Part shown: positions 19,431 to 28,039 of the stretch, piece after piece
Layout: each line of letters opens with the position of its first letter
How positions within the stretch are numbered: the first letter of the stretch is position 1
From: Pseudomonas sp. SL4(2022)
Lineage (GTDB): Bacteria > Pseudomonadota > Gammaproteobacteria > Pseudomonadales > Pseudomonadaceae
NCBI RefSeq assembly: GCF_026625725.1
Contig: NZ_CP113060.1
Location: 372,001 to 436,000, forward strand
DNA: 64,000 nt
Reading direction: 5' to 3'
The notes under the pieces: model-generated
What the model was told of the DNA's origin: nothing
The model's database searches: none
The model's input: the letters and a program-made list of their open reading frames with translations, nothing else
Made by a program: the position numbers and the translations under genes

Positions 19431-20393
19431 ATGCCCCACCACGCGTTCTGGCTCAACAGTACCGATGCAGCGCCTCTCTACGTCAATCGCTGGTGCGCAG
19501 AACAGCCGCCAAAAGCATTGTTGATGGTGGCCCACGGCATGGCCGAACACAGCGGACGCTATGCCCGCCTGGCCGAAGCGCTGGTGGCGCAGGGCTTCGA
19601 GGTTTACGCACATGACCAGCGCGGGCATGGCAAAACCGCCGAGCATGGCCTGCTCGGCCACTATGCCGACAGCAAAGGCTGGGAGCTGGTCGTCAACGAT
19701 CTCGCACGCCTCAATCATCATATGCGGCAAACCCACCCACAAACGCCGATTTTCCTGCTCGGCCACAGCATGGGCAGCTACATCGCTCAGGCCTATCTGA
19801 TGCAACACAGCTGCAGTTTGCAGGGTGCGATTCTGTCCGGTTCCAATTACCAGCCCGTGGCGCTGTACCGCGCGGGCCAGTGGCTGGCACGCTTCGAGCG
19901 CTGGCGACAAGGGCCAGAGGGACGCAGTGCTCTGCTGGAATTCGCCTCATTCGGTTCGTTCAACAAGGCCTTCAAACCTAACCGCACCGCCTTCGACTGG
20001 CTGAGCCGTGACCCTCTGGAAGTCGACAAGTACATCCATGACCCACTGTGCGGCTTCCGCTGCAGCAATCAGCTGTGGATCGACCTGCTCGGCGGCCTGC
20101 AACAGATCACCCCACTGGAAAATCTTGCGCAGATCGACAACAGCCTGCCGCTGCTGGTGATAGGCGGGGCCTGTGACCCGGTCAGCGACGGCCGCCGTCA
20201 GCAGGATCTGGGCAACGCCCTGAGGGCCGCCGGCAACCAGCACGTTCAAGTCAAACTCTATCCCGACGCGCGTCACGAGTTGCTCAACGAGAGCAATCGT
20301 GACGAAGTCACCGCCCAGATCATCGACTGGTTGCAGCAGGCCCTCAGCCAACCGCGCCAGTACCACCAACAGAGCCAAGAGAGTCACCCATGA
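19431..20393 (+). CDS. Alpha/beta hydrolase, lysophospholipase/monoacylglycerol lipase type
   Basis: 320-residue serine hydrolase. VAHGMAEHSGRY and the nucleophile elbow LLGHSMGSYIAQ are typical of Hydrolase_4 lysophospholipases and monoglyceride lipases; ARHELLNESNRDEV supplies the likely histidine. The frame extends back to 19272, but ATG 19431 has AAGGAA seven bases upstream and begins the conserved sequence. No signal peptide is seen. It is divergent from fadD2 and overlaps the next gene by ATGA; it may release fatty acids for the ligases. Confidence 0.88.
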   Translation: MPHHAFWLNSTDAAPLYVNRWCAEQPPKALLMVAHGMAEHSGRYARLAEALVAQGFEVYAHDQRGHGKTAEHGLLGHYADSKGWELVVNDLARLNHHMRQTHPQTPIFLLGHSMGSYIAQAYLMQHSCSLQGAILSGSNYQPVALYRAGQWLARFERWRQGPEGRSALLEFASFGSFNKAFKPNRTAFDWLSRDPLEVDKYIHDPLCGFRCSNQLWIDLLGGLQQITPLENLAQIDNSLPLLVIGGACDPVSDGRRQQDLGNALRAAGNQHVQVKLYPDARHELLNESNRDEVTAQIIDWLQQALSQPRQYHQQSQESHP

Positions 20394-20860
20394 CCCAGAG
20401 CAGCAACACGCCCTACGACGCCCTCGAAGTCGGCCAGACCGCCAGCTACAGCAAGACCGTCAGCGAACGCGATATCCAGCTGTTTGCCGAGGTCTCCGGC
20501 GATCACAATCCGGTGCATCTGGATGCGGACTACGCTGCCACCACCATGTTCAAGGAGCGTATCGCCCACGGTATGTTCAGCGGTGCCTTGATCAGCGCCG
20601 CCGTAGCCTGCGAACTGCCTGGCCCCGGCACCATCTATATCGGCCAGAGCATGCGTTTCACCGCACCGGTGAAGCTCGGCGACACCCTCACCGTGCGCCT
20701 GGAAATCCTTGAGAAACTGCCAAAATTCCGCGTGCGTGTAGCCACTCGCGTGTTCAACCAGAACGATGAGCTGGTGGTCGATGGCGAAGCGGAAATCCTC
20801 GCCCCGCGCAAGGCACAGACTGTTGAATTGACTCAGCTGCCGCCCATCACCATCGGCTAA
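20390..20860 (+). CDS. phaJ: (R)-specific enoyl-CoA hydratase, MaoC family (PhaJ type)
   Basis: 156-residue hot-dog-fold hydratase. The hydratase-2 motif is intact: FAEVSGDHNPVHLDADYAA with the catalytic Asp and His, followed by RIAHGMFSGAL. Converts enoyl-CoA to (R)-3-hydroxyacyl-CoA, linking beta-oxidation to polyhydroxyalkanoate monomers. In P. aeruginosa the matching neighbour of fadD1/fadD2 is phaJ4. Starts in the stop codon of the lysophospholipase gene. Confidence 0.9.
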   Translation: MTQSSNTPYDALEVGQTASYSKTVSERDIQLFAEVSGDHNPVHLDADYAATTMFKERIAHGMFSGALISAAVACELPGPGTIYIGQSMRFTAPVKLGDTLTVRLEILEKLPKFRVRVATRVFNQNDELVVDGEAEILAPRKAQTVELTQLPPITIG

Positions 20861-20863
20861 AAA

Positions 20864-20917
20864 TTGCTCACGATCGACTGCCCGTTGCTCGGCGGCAAGA
20901 TCATCAAGAGCTTCTAA
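20864..20917 (+). pseudogene. Possible 3' remnant of a lost gene
   Basis: Immediately after the phaJ stop, 17 sense codons run to TAA and read LLTIDCPLLGGKIIKSF. This looks like a protein C-terminus without a gene body and could be the scar of a deletion. It is short, so chance is a real alternative. Confidence 0.2.
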
Positions 20918-21017
20918 GCTTGTTAGCCCACGTCACCGTCGCTGCCTGCGGCGGTGCTCCGCCCTTCTATACAATCGCGCCCGAGGCACTCCCGCTTCGG
21001 CGCTTCTGGAGATACCC

Positions 21018-21524
21018 ATGTCCCTGTCCATGTACCAAGCATCCATCCCCGTCTTTACCCGCCAGCTGAACAACCTGTCGACCATCCTCGGCCTCGCCGC
21101 CGCCCACGCCGCAGAGAAAAACATCGAGCAGAGCGTATTTCTCAACGCCCGCCTGGCCCCCGATATGTTCCCGCTCAGCCGCCAGGTGCAAATCGCCTGC
21201 GACGGCGCCAAGGCTGGCGCTGCGCTGCTGGCTGAAGTGGAAGCACCCAGCCATGCCGACGACGAAACCAGCTTCGCCGAACTGCAAACGCGCATCGCCA
21301 AGACCCTGAGTTTTCTGCAAGGCCTGAGCGCCGCACAGATCGACGGCAGCGCAACACGCACCGTAACCCTCAAGCGCCGCGACAAAGAAACCCACTTCCA
21401 GGGTCAGGCCTTCCTGCTCGATCACGTCATGCCGAACTTCTACTTCCACTACACCACCGCCTACGCCATCCTGCGCCACAACGGCGTCAATATCGGCAAG
21501 CGCGACTTCCTCGGTACTCGTTAA
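21018..21524 (+). CDS. DUF1993 family protein
   Basis: 168 residues, soluble. The sequence (MSLSMYQASIPVFTRQLNNL at the start, FLLDHVMPNFYFHYTTAYAILRHNGV near the end) matches the DUF1993 family, which has a DinB-like four-helix fold of unknown function. The conserved HVMPNFYFHYTTAYAILR region is intact. A GGAGATACCC site precedes the ATG. It follows the lipid genes but is not obviously in their operon, being 157 bases away. Confidence 0.82.
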   Translation: MSLSMYQASIPVFTRQLNNLSTILGLAAAHAAEKNIEQSVFLNARLAPDMFPLSRQVQIACDGAKAGAALLAEVEAPSHADDETSFAELQTRIAKTLSFLQGLSAAQIDGSATRTVTLKRRDKETHFQGQAFLLDHVMPNFYFHYTTAYAILRHNGVNIGKRDFLGTR

Positions 21525-21540
21525 GACAAGCGCCAGGTCT

Positions 21541-21838
21541 TACAGGCGACGCCGAAGGCCCCATCAGAAGGCCAAGCAGAATCGTTGTGGAAGGGTGCGA
21601 GCCGCATGGATGCGGCGAGAGGGCTGGCGCCACCGCGATAAAAGGCCAGGGACGGCCCTTGTACGCCGCCCCCTAGAGCAATGATGGAGTGAGGGAACCC
21701 GACGAAGTCGGGCCGGATGCAAGGGGAAAGAACCTTTGCTTACTTTTGGCGGGGCCGCCATCCGGGCGTTTGCCAAAAGTGAGCCGCCGTAAGGGCGGAA
21801 CCACTCGTCAGTGGAAGACACAAACGGCGAATGGCTCG
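21541..21838. repeat. Pseudomonas-type intergenic repeat rich in hairpins
   Basis: A roughly 300-base non-coding block with successive hairpins: GCCGCAT/ATGCGGC (21601-21616), CCCGAC/GTCGGG (21698-21712) and ACTTTTGGC/GCCAAAAGT (21742-21750 and 21772-21780), then GAGCCGCCGTAAGGGCGG. This arrangement resembles a dispersed intergenic repeat I recall from several Pseudomonas genomes. It ends just before the stop of the alpha/beta hydrolase gene. No ORF of substance. Confidence 0.55.
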
Positions 21839-21842
21839 CCTG

Positions 21843-22832
21843 TCATAACCGTGCCCACTGCCCATCCACACGATGGGCCTGCAGGTGCGGCAGCACCGCT
21901 GCCAGCAATGGCTCCTTGAAGGCATCCTGAAAGCGATGGGCCAGTCCCGGAATCAGGCGCAGCTCACTGCCTTTGATATGCGCGGCCACATGCACACCGT
22001 GCATCACCGGCAGCAGCGGATCAGCCGTACCGTGCACCACCAGCGTCGGCACCTGCAAGCGGTTGAGCAGTTCGACCCGGCTCGGTTCGGCGAGGATGGC
22101 CAGCAACTGGCGTTGCACCCCCTCTGGGTTGAAAGCGCGGTCATAGGCGACCTGCGCCTGCTGTAACAATAACTGGCGGTCATCACTGACCGCCGGGCTA
22201 CCCAGCGCCGCCAGCAGGTCAGCCTGCTGTTCCAGCGCCACCGTGCGATTGGGGGCGTCGCGCCGAGCCAGCAAGGTCAGCAGTTCGCTGCTCGGGGCCG
22301 GCAGGCCCTGGGCACCGGAACTGGTCATCACCAACGTCAGGCTCTGAACCCGCTCAGGCGCAAGGTCGGCCATGTGCTGAGCGATCATCCCGCCCATGCT
22401 AGCGCCCAACACATGGGCGCGTTCGATCTTCAGGCTATCCAGCAGCCCCAGAGCATCACGGGCCATGTCGCGCAGGCCATAAGGCGCTGCCACCGACAGC
22501 CCCAGGCGATAGCGCAGCGCTTCATAGGTCAGGTTGATTTCCGGTGCCGTAGCGACCCAATTGCTCAAGCCGACATCGCGGTTATCGAAGCGAATCACCC
22601 GAAACCCCTGCTGACACAGACGCTCGACGACCTCATCCGGCCAATGAATCAATTGCCCACCCAGGCCCATCACCAGCAGCAACGCCGGGTCCGTGTCACG
22701 CCCGATACTCTGGTAAGCCAGGCGCACGTCTGCGACCTCGGCGGTCAGCGTTGGCACCTGAACACTGCAAGGTTGTGCGGCAAAAGCCGGCAGGCCGCAC
22801 AGCAGTGCGACGAGAACAATCAAACTACGCAT
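21843..22832 (-). CDS. Exported alpha/beta hydrolase
   Basis: 329 residues with an N-terminal signal peptide (MRSLIVLVALLCGLPAFA) and a classical hydrolase core: LLVMGLGGQLIHW oxyanion region, nucleophile elbow VLGASMGGMIAQ, VVHGTADPLLP acid region, and IPGLAHRF histidine. The frame runs back to 23072, but those codons lie in an intergenic inverted repeat, and the signal peptide marks the start at 22832. Substrate unknown; a periplasmic esterase or haloperoxidase-like enzyme fits. Confidence 0.85.
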   Translation of the reverse strand: MRSLIVLVALLCGLPAFAAQPCSVQVPTLTAEVADVRLAYQSIGRDTDPALLLVMGLGGQLIHWPDEVVERLCQQGFRVIRFDNRDVGLSNWVATAPEINLTYEALRYRLGLSVAAPYGLRDMARDALGLLDSLKIERAHVLGASMGGMIAQHMADLAPERVQSLTLVMTSSGAQGLPAPSSELLTLLARRDAPNRTVALEQQADLLAALGSPAVSDDRQLLLQQAQVAYDRAFNPEGVQRQLLAILAEPSRVELLNRLQVPTLVVHGTADPLLPVMHGVHVAAHIKGSELRLIPGLAHRFQDAFKEPLLAAVLPHLQAHRVDGQWARL

Positions 22833-22965
22833 GGCATCACCCAGCCATGGGACAGCAGAACGCAGCCCCCCATTAAGACGCGAGTGTGATGATGTTTTTA
22901 CGAGCGCACTGCCACACAAGCGTGACAATTTGATGAAGGGAGACGAGCGGTCGCCATTGCAGTGA

Positions 22966-23068
22966 GTAGGTTGGGTGAGGAGCCTGCGACGAAGCCCAAA
23001 AAACGGGCAAGTGTCGAGCAGAACCTGGAGTTCCCAGTTGGACTTCGCTGCGCTCGGCACCAACCTAC
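22966..23068. repeat. 103-bp inverted-repeat element
   Basis: GTAGGTTGG at 22966-22974 is mirrored by CCAACCTAC at 23060-23068. Inside, GCGACGAAGCCCAA pairs with TTGGACTTCGCTGC, so most of the unit can fold into one long stem. Similar GTAGGTTGGG elements are frequent between genes in Pseudomonas and relatives. It lies between the metE 3' end and the hydrolase promoter region. Confidence 0.6.
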
Positions 23069-23079
23069 ACAATGGCTGA

Positions 23080-25398
23080 TCAGGCCAGTTCGCTACGCAG
23101 CTGACGAGCCGCCGCCACCATATTGATCAACGCCGCTTCGGTCTCCGGCCAGGCACGGGTTTTCAGGCCGCAGTCCGGATTGACCCACAGCCGCTCGAGC
23201 GGAATACGCTGCGCGGCCTTGCGCAACAAGTTGACCATCTCCCTGCTGTCCGGCACCCGTGGCGAGTGGATGTCATACACGCCGGGGCCGATGTCGTTGG
23301 GGTAGTCGAAGCGCTCGAAGGCCTCCAGCAGCTGCATGTCCGAACGCGAGGTTTCAATGGTGATCACGTCGGCATCCATGGCGGCGATGGACTCGATCAC
23401 GTCGTTGAACTCGCTGTAGCACATGTGGGTGTGGATCTGCGTTTCGTCACGCACACCCGAGGCGCACAGACGGAACGCCTCAGTGGCCCAGTTCAGGTAC
23501 CCCTGCCACTGCGCCTGGCGCAGCGGCAGGCCTTCGCGGAAGGCGGCTTCGTCGATCTGGATGATCCTGATACCCGCTGTTTCCAGGTCAACCACCTCGT
23601 CACGAATGGCCAGGGCCAGCTGACGCGCCTGCTGCTCAGGGGAAATGTCGTCGCGCGGGAAGGACCACATCAGCATGGTCACCGGGCCGGTCAGCATACC
23701 CTTCATCACTTTGCGGGTAAGGGTCTGCGCATAACCGATCCAGGCCACAGTCATGGCCTTGGGCCGACTCAGGTCGCCGTAGATCACTGCAGGTTTTACG
23801 CAACGCGAACCGTAGCTCTGCACCCAACCGAAACGGGTCAAGGCATAGCCGTCGAGCTGCTCGGCGAAGTACTCGACCATGTCGTTGCGCTCGGCCTCGC
23901 CGTGCACCAGCACATCCAGACCGAGGTTTTCCTGCACCTCAACGGCATGACGGATTTCGCTGTGCATGGCCTCGGTGTAATCCCCCGCCGACAGCTTGCC
24001 AGCCTTGAACGCCTGACGCGCCAGACGGATGGCGGCGGTTTGCGGAAACGAGCCAATGGTAGTGGTCGGCAAGACCGGCAGCTGCAGGCGTGCGCGCTGC
24101 TGCTCGATGCGTGTGACAAATGGCGACTGACGCTGGCTGTCAGCGGCAGTAATGGCAGCCAAACGCGCCTGCACTGCCGGCTTGTGGATGCGTGGCGATT
24201 GCGCGCGACTGGCCTGCACGGCGCGGCTTGCCGCCAGTGCGGCCTGCACCTGAGCATCCTGCGGGTTATTAAGCGCCGTGGTCAGCAGTGCGACTTCCTC
24301 ACACTTCTGCACGGCAAAGGCCAGCCAGCTTTTCAGCTCATCATCCAGTTTGTCCTCGCGGTTCAGGTCCACCGGGCTGTGCAACAGCGAGCAGCTTGGC
24401 GCCACCCACAGGCGCTCGCCCAGGCGCTCCTGGGCCTGTTGCAACGTCTCCAGCACCGCTTGCAGATCGGTACGCCAAACGTTGCGGCCACTGACCACGC
24501 CCAGCGACAGCACCTTATAGGCCGGCAAACGGTCGAGGATGGTCGGGAACTGCTCGGGCGCACGTACCAGGTCGATATGCAGACCATCCACCGGCAGGCT
24601 GGCGGCCAGACCGAGGTTGTCTTCCAGGCCGGCGAAATAGGTAGCGATCAGTTTCTTGCAGGGCTCGCGCTGCAGCAGGTTGTAGGCGCGCTCGAAGGCG
24701 TTCTTCCAGGCTTGCGGCAGGTCCAGCACCAGAATCGGCTCATCGATCTGCACCCACTCCACACCCTGAACGGCCAGGCGCTGGAGGATTTCGCCGTAGA
24801 CCGGCAACAGGCGCTCCAGCAGATCGAGTTTGTCGAAGCTCTCGGTTTCAGCAGCGGCACCCTTGGCTTTGCCCAACCACAGATAGGTTAGCGGGCCGAT
24901 CAGCACCGGCTTGACGCGGTGACCCAATGCGTGAGCTTCTTCGACTTCCTCGAACAGTTGCTCCCAGCTCAACTGGAACTGCTGCTCGACACTGAATTCG
25001 GGCACGAGATAGTGGTAGTTGGTATCGAACCATTTGGTCATTTCTTGCGCATGGGCACCGCAACAGGCGTTCTGGCTGCTCTTGTTTGCAACGGCACCGC
25101 GCGCCATGCCGAACAAGGTATCCAGGGTCGGCTTGTCGTTGGCCGGGCGAAAGCGCTCGGGGATCACGCCGAAGCTCAACGAGTGCGTCAGCACCTGGTC
25201 GTACCAGGCGAAATCGCCGACCGGCAGCAGGTCGATACCCGCGTCCTTCTGCAGCAGCCAGTGGGCGGCGCGCAGCTCACGCCCCACCGCCTGCAGACCG
25301 GCCTCGTCCAGTTCGCCCTTCCAGTAGGCCTCCAGGGCTTTTTTCAGTTCACGGTCGCGACCGATACGCGGAAAACCAAGGGAATGGGACAGGGCCAT
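23080..25398 (-). CDS. metE: Cobalamin-independent methionine synthase MetE
   Basis: Transfers methyl from 5-methyltetrahydropteroyltri-glutamate to homocysteine. 772 residues, normal for MetE. The zinc ligands appear in [10 protein letters not shown] (His and Cys) and NPDCGLKTR (Cys); the N-terminal [15 protein letters not shown] and the TTIGSFPQT start of the catalytic half are present. Divergent from metR, whose product activates metE in other proteobacteria with homocysteine as co-effector. Confidence 0.97.
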   Translation of the reverse strand: MALSHSLGFPRIGRDRELKKALEAYWKGELDEAGLQAVGRELRAAHWLLQKDAGIDLLPVGDFAWYDQVLTHSLSFGVIPERFRPANDKPTLDTLFGMARGAVANKSSQNACCGAHAQEMTKWFDTNYHYLVPEFSVEQQFQLSWEQLFEEVEEAHALGHRVKPVLIGPLTYLWLGKAKGAAAETESFDKLDLLERLLPVYGEILQRLAVQGVEWVQIDEPILVLDLPQAWKNAFERAYNLLQREPCKKLIATYFAGLEDNLGLAASLPVDGLHIDLVRAPEQFPTILDRLPAYKVLSLGVVSGRNVWRTDLQAVLETLQQAQERLGERLWVAPSCSLLHSPVDLNREDKLDDELKSWLAFAVQKCEEVALLTTALNNPQDAQVQAALAASRAVQASRAQSPRIHKPAVQARLAAITAADSQRQSPFVTRIEQQRARLQLPVLPTTTIGSFPQTAAIRLARQAFKAGKLSAGDYTEAMHSEIRHAVEVQENLGLDVLVHGEAERNDMVEYFAEQLDGYALTRFGWVQSYGSRCVKPAVIYGDLSRPKAMTVAWIGYAQTLTRKVMKGMLTGPVTMLMWSFPRDDISPEQQARQLALAIRDEVVDLETAGIRIIQIDEAAFREGLPLRQAQWQGYLNWATEAFRLCASGVRDETQIHTHMCYSEFNDVIESIAAMDADVITIETSRSDMQLLEAFERFDYPNDIGPGVYDIHSPRVPDSREMVNLLRKAAQRIPLERLWVNPDCGLKTRAWPETEAALINMVAAARQLRSELA

Positions 25399-25455
25399 GT
25401 CAGAACGCTCCAGCAGATCAATAAGATGCTGGCTATTCTCGGCACCCCGTCTAAG

Positions 25456-25468
25456 TGAGACAAACTCA
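25456..25468. promoter_or_regulatory. Candidate MetR box between metE and metR
   Basis: TGAG-ACAAA-CTCA is a perfect palindrome with a 5-base spacer, one substitution per half-site from the enteric MetR box TGAAN5TTCA. It lies 58 bases from the metE start and 81 from the metR start, a suitable place for a LysR regulator controlling both. Confidence 0.5.
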
Positions 25469-25548
25469 ATCTATTCGCCTTGATCTATAGTTTTTCTCAT
25501 GTTCTGCTTATCGCTAGAACGCCGACCCGCCAAACACCGAGGCCCGCC

Positions 25549-26469
25549 ATGCTCGAATTGCGCCACCTGAAAACCCTGCACGCCCTGCGCGAAAGCGAAA
25601 GCCTGGTGGATGCAGCCGAACGCCTGCACCTGACGCAATCGGCGCTGTCGCACCAGTTCAAGGAATTGGAAGAGCGTCTGGGCATGCCGCTGTTCGTGCG
25701 CAAAACCAAGCCGGTGCGCTTTACCAGCGCAGGACTGCGCCTGTTGCAGCTGTCTGACACGGTGTTGCCGCTGCTGCGCGGTGCCGAACGTGATTTAGCC
25801 CGCCTGGCCGGTGGCACCGCCGGCCGGCTGCACATGGCCATCGAATGCCACAGCTGCTTCCAGTGGCTGATGCCGACCATCGACCAATTCCGCGATGCCT
25901 GGCCGGAAGTGGAACTGGACCTGGCCTCGGGCTTCTCCTTCGCGCCACTGCCCGCCCTGGCCCGCGGTGATCTGGACCTGGTAGTGACCAGCGATCCGCT
26001 GGAGCTGGCCGGCATCACCTATGTGCCGCTGTTTACCTATGAAGCCATGCTCGCCGTGGCCAACCAGCATCCGCTGGCCAGCAAACCGTGCATCAAGCCG
26101 CAGGACCTGGCCACGGAAACCCTGATCACCTACCCGGTGGAACGCGATCGCCTGGACATCTTCACCCGCTTCCTTGAGCCGGCGGATGTCGAACCAGCGC
26201 AGGTGCGCACCTCCGAGCTGACGGTGATGATGATGCAGCTGGTGGCCAGCGGCCGTGGCGTGTGCGGCCTGCCCAACTGGGCGCTGCATGAATACAGCTC
26301 GCGCGGCTATGTGACCGCCAAGCGCCTGGGTGACAAGGGCCTGTTTGCCACTTTGTATGCCGGCATCCGCACCGACATGCTCGACGCGCCGTTTATGCGC
26401 GACTTCCTGCTGACTGCCAAAGACACCTCTTTTGCCAATCTGGAAGGCGTCAGCGTGGCACGCGGCTAA
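25549..26469 (+). CDS. metR: LysR-family activator MetR
   Basis: 306-residue LysR regulator. The N-terminal helix-turn-helix is clear (LKTLHALRESESLVDAAERLHLTQSALSHQFKELEERLG), followed by the substrate-binding domain. The frame opens at 25480, but the ATG at 25549 starts the conserved MLELRHLKTL. Divergence from metE and the palindrome between them support MetR over other LysR members. Likely autoregulated, as is usual for the family. Confidence 0.92.
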   Translation: MLELRHLKTLHALRESESLVDAAERLHLTQSALSHQFKELEERLGMPLFVRKTKPVRFTSAGLRLLQLSDTVLPLLRGAERDLARLAGGTAGRLHMAIECHSCFQWLMPTIDQFRDAWPEVELDLASGFSFAPLPALARGDLDLVVTSDPLELAGITYVPLFTYEAMLAVANQHPLASKPCIKPQDLATETLITYPVERDRLDIFTRFLEPADVEPAQVRTSELTVMMMQLVASGRGVCGLPNWALHEYSSRGYVTAKRLGDKGLFATLYAGIRTDMLDAPFMRDFLLTAKDTSFANLEGVSVARG

Positions 26470-26505
26470 ACTCGAACAACCCGCTGCCTGAATAGCGAGC
26501 ACTGC

Positions 26506-27270
26506 ATGCGTTATTTGCTTTGCGTTTTGCTGCTCTGGACTGGCCTCTGCCAGCCGCTGCATAGCCAGGAGAAAATCCACATCGCCATCGGTGAATGGCC
26601 GCCGTTTATTAGCGCATCGCTGCCGCACTATGGCGTGGTGCCGCAGCTGATCAACGAAGCCTTTGCCACCCAGGGCGTCAGCGTGGAATACGGTTTCTTC
26701 CCCTGGAAACGCGCCTACACGGAGGTCAAGCAGGGCCGCTGGCAAGCCTCGGCCATCTGGGGCCGCACGCCGGAGCGCGAAGCCGACTGCCTGTTTTCTG
26801 CAGTGGTGTACAGCGATGAACTGGTGCTGTTCTATCACCGCGACAAGCCGGTCAACTGGGATGGCAGCCTGACCGGGGCCGAGCAGCTCAATGGCCTGCG
26901 CATCGGCATTCCGCTGGGATCGGCGAAGATGCCGGTGCTGGAGCAAGCCGAACAGCGCGGCTGGGTGCAGTACGAAGCCAGCGGGGATGAGCTGATCAAC
27001 CTGCGTAAACTGGCTGCCGGGCGCATCGATGCGGTGGACATCGTCAAAGGCTCGGGCAGCCATGTGCTCAGCCAGCTCAGCGCCAATGAACGCGCCCGCC
27101 TGACCACCACGCAAACCTATGAAACCTGGGATTACCACGTGATCTTCTCCCGCCAGTTGCCGGAGAGCGAACGCCTGCAGCAACTCTTCGATCAGGGTCT
27201 GCGTGAACTGAAAGACAGCGGCCGTTATGTGCAACTCTGGCAACAGTTCAACTCGCCCACCGCCCTCTGA
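26506..27270 (+). CDS. Periplasmic solute-binding protein, family 3-like, orphan
   Basis: 254 residues with an N-terminal signal peptide (MRYLLCVLLLWTGLCQPLHS). IHIAIGEWPPFISASLPHYG, VEYGFFPWKRAYTEVKQGRWQAS and the late DYHVIFSRQLP follow the family 3 pattern. It has no adjacent ABC permease or ATPase. It is 37 bases after metR and could be co-transcribed, but a link to methionine is unproven. One of three such orphan binding proteins in the window. Confidence 0.75.
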   Translation: MRYLLCVLLLWTGLCQPLHSQEKIHIAIGEWPPFISASLPHYGVVPQLINEAFATQGVSVEYGFFPWKRAYTEVKQGRWQASAIWGRTPEREADCLFSAVVYSDELVLFYHRDKPVNWDGSLTGAEQLNGLRIGIPLGSAKMPVLEQAEQRGWVQYEASGDELINLRKLAAGRIDAVDIVKGSGSHVLSQLSANERARLTTTQTYETWDYHVIFSRQLPESERLQQLFDQGLRELKDSGRYVQLWQQFNSPTAL

Positions 27271-27326
27271 GCCCCTATCGGATTGAGCCACGGCAAAGCC
27301 TGTTACAACTGCCGGCTTGCTCAAGC

Positions 27327-27359
27327 GTGACCAGCAGTCATAGCATGACCACCGGTCAC
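27327..27359. promoter_or_regulatory. Tandem TGACN5GTCA operators upstream of the TetR gene
   Basis: Two 13-bp palindromes, TGACCAGCAGTCA (27328-27340) and TGACCACCGGTCA (27346-27358), lie 18 bases apart centre to centre; together they form a 33-bp inverted repeat. They end 19 bases before the tetR start. The spacing puts both on one face of the helix, as expected for two repressor dimers. Confidence 0.6.
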
Positions 27360-27377
27360 AGACATTGATAACCCCCC

Positions 27378-28034
27378 ATGCGCTACCAAGATCAACTCTT
27401 CGAACAACGCGAGAACGCCCTCCTCGACGCTGCCCGCCAATTGTTTGCCGAGCAGCCCTGGGACCGCGTGACGATTGCCGAAGTGGCGCTTGCCGCTGGC
27501 ATCGGTAAAGGCACGGTGTACAAGCACTTCCCCAGCAAGGAAGCGCTGTATGCGCGCCTGGTGCTCGACCTCAGCCGCGCCAACCTGCTGGAACTGCGCG
27601 AACTGCATGCCGCCAGTCCGGCGCAGGACGCCATGCGCCGGGTCATTCAGCGCGCCTTCGAGCAGATGCTGGCCAACCCGATCCAGGCGCAGCTGTGCCT
27701 GCACTGCGACCGCCCGGAGTTTCAGGAGCGCCTGGAAAGCCCGTACCGCCAGCAATTCCTCGATATAGAGCAGGAATTCCAGCTGTTCTTCAGCGACATG
27801 CTCGGCGTCACCCTGAACAACCAGGCGCTGAGCCAGAGCGACTGCCAGAACCTGCTGTGGGGCGTGGAAGCCTGCGTCAACGGAGTGATGGCGCGTATCG
27901 CCTCCGGTGGTTTTGCCCATTGGGCCGAGCCGATAGCCCTGGATGAGTATTTCGCTCGCGTCACCGATTTCATCATTGCCGGCCTGCGCACCCAGGCCGC
28001 CGACTTGCTTGCTCAACCTCATCGCCACGAGTAG
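27378..28034 (+). CDS. TetR-family repressor of the adjacent RND pump
   Basis: 218 residues. The N-terminal HTH reads TIAEVALAAGIGKGTVYKHFPSKEALYARL, a classical TetR motif; the C-terminal ligand domain contains a cysteine pair LCLHCDRPEF. It lies 5 bases upstream of the efflux ORF in the same direction, and tandem palindromes precede it, so it probably represses itself and the pump. No clear ribosome-binding site precedes the ATG (CCCCCC instead). Confidence 0.9.
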   Translation: MRYQDQLFEQRENALLDAARQLFAEQPWDRVTIAEVALAAGIGKGTVYKHFPSKEALYARLVLDLSRANLLELRELHAASPAQDAMRRVIQRAFEQMLANPIQAQLCLHCDRPEFQERLESPYRQQFLDIEQEFQLFFSDMLGVTLNNQALSQSDCQNLLWGVEACVNGVMARIASGGFAHWAEPIALDEYFARVTDFIIAGLRTQAADLLAQPHRHE

Positions 28035-28039
28035 CCACC

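Noticed and set aside
23266..24891. 541-codon ORF opposite metE
   Set aside because: Shadow frame of metE produced by G/C third-position bias.
25795..27324. 509-codon minus ORF spanning metR and the binding-protein gene
   Set aside because: Covers two recognised genes and the gap between them in antisense; no domain seen.
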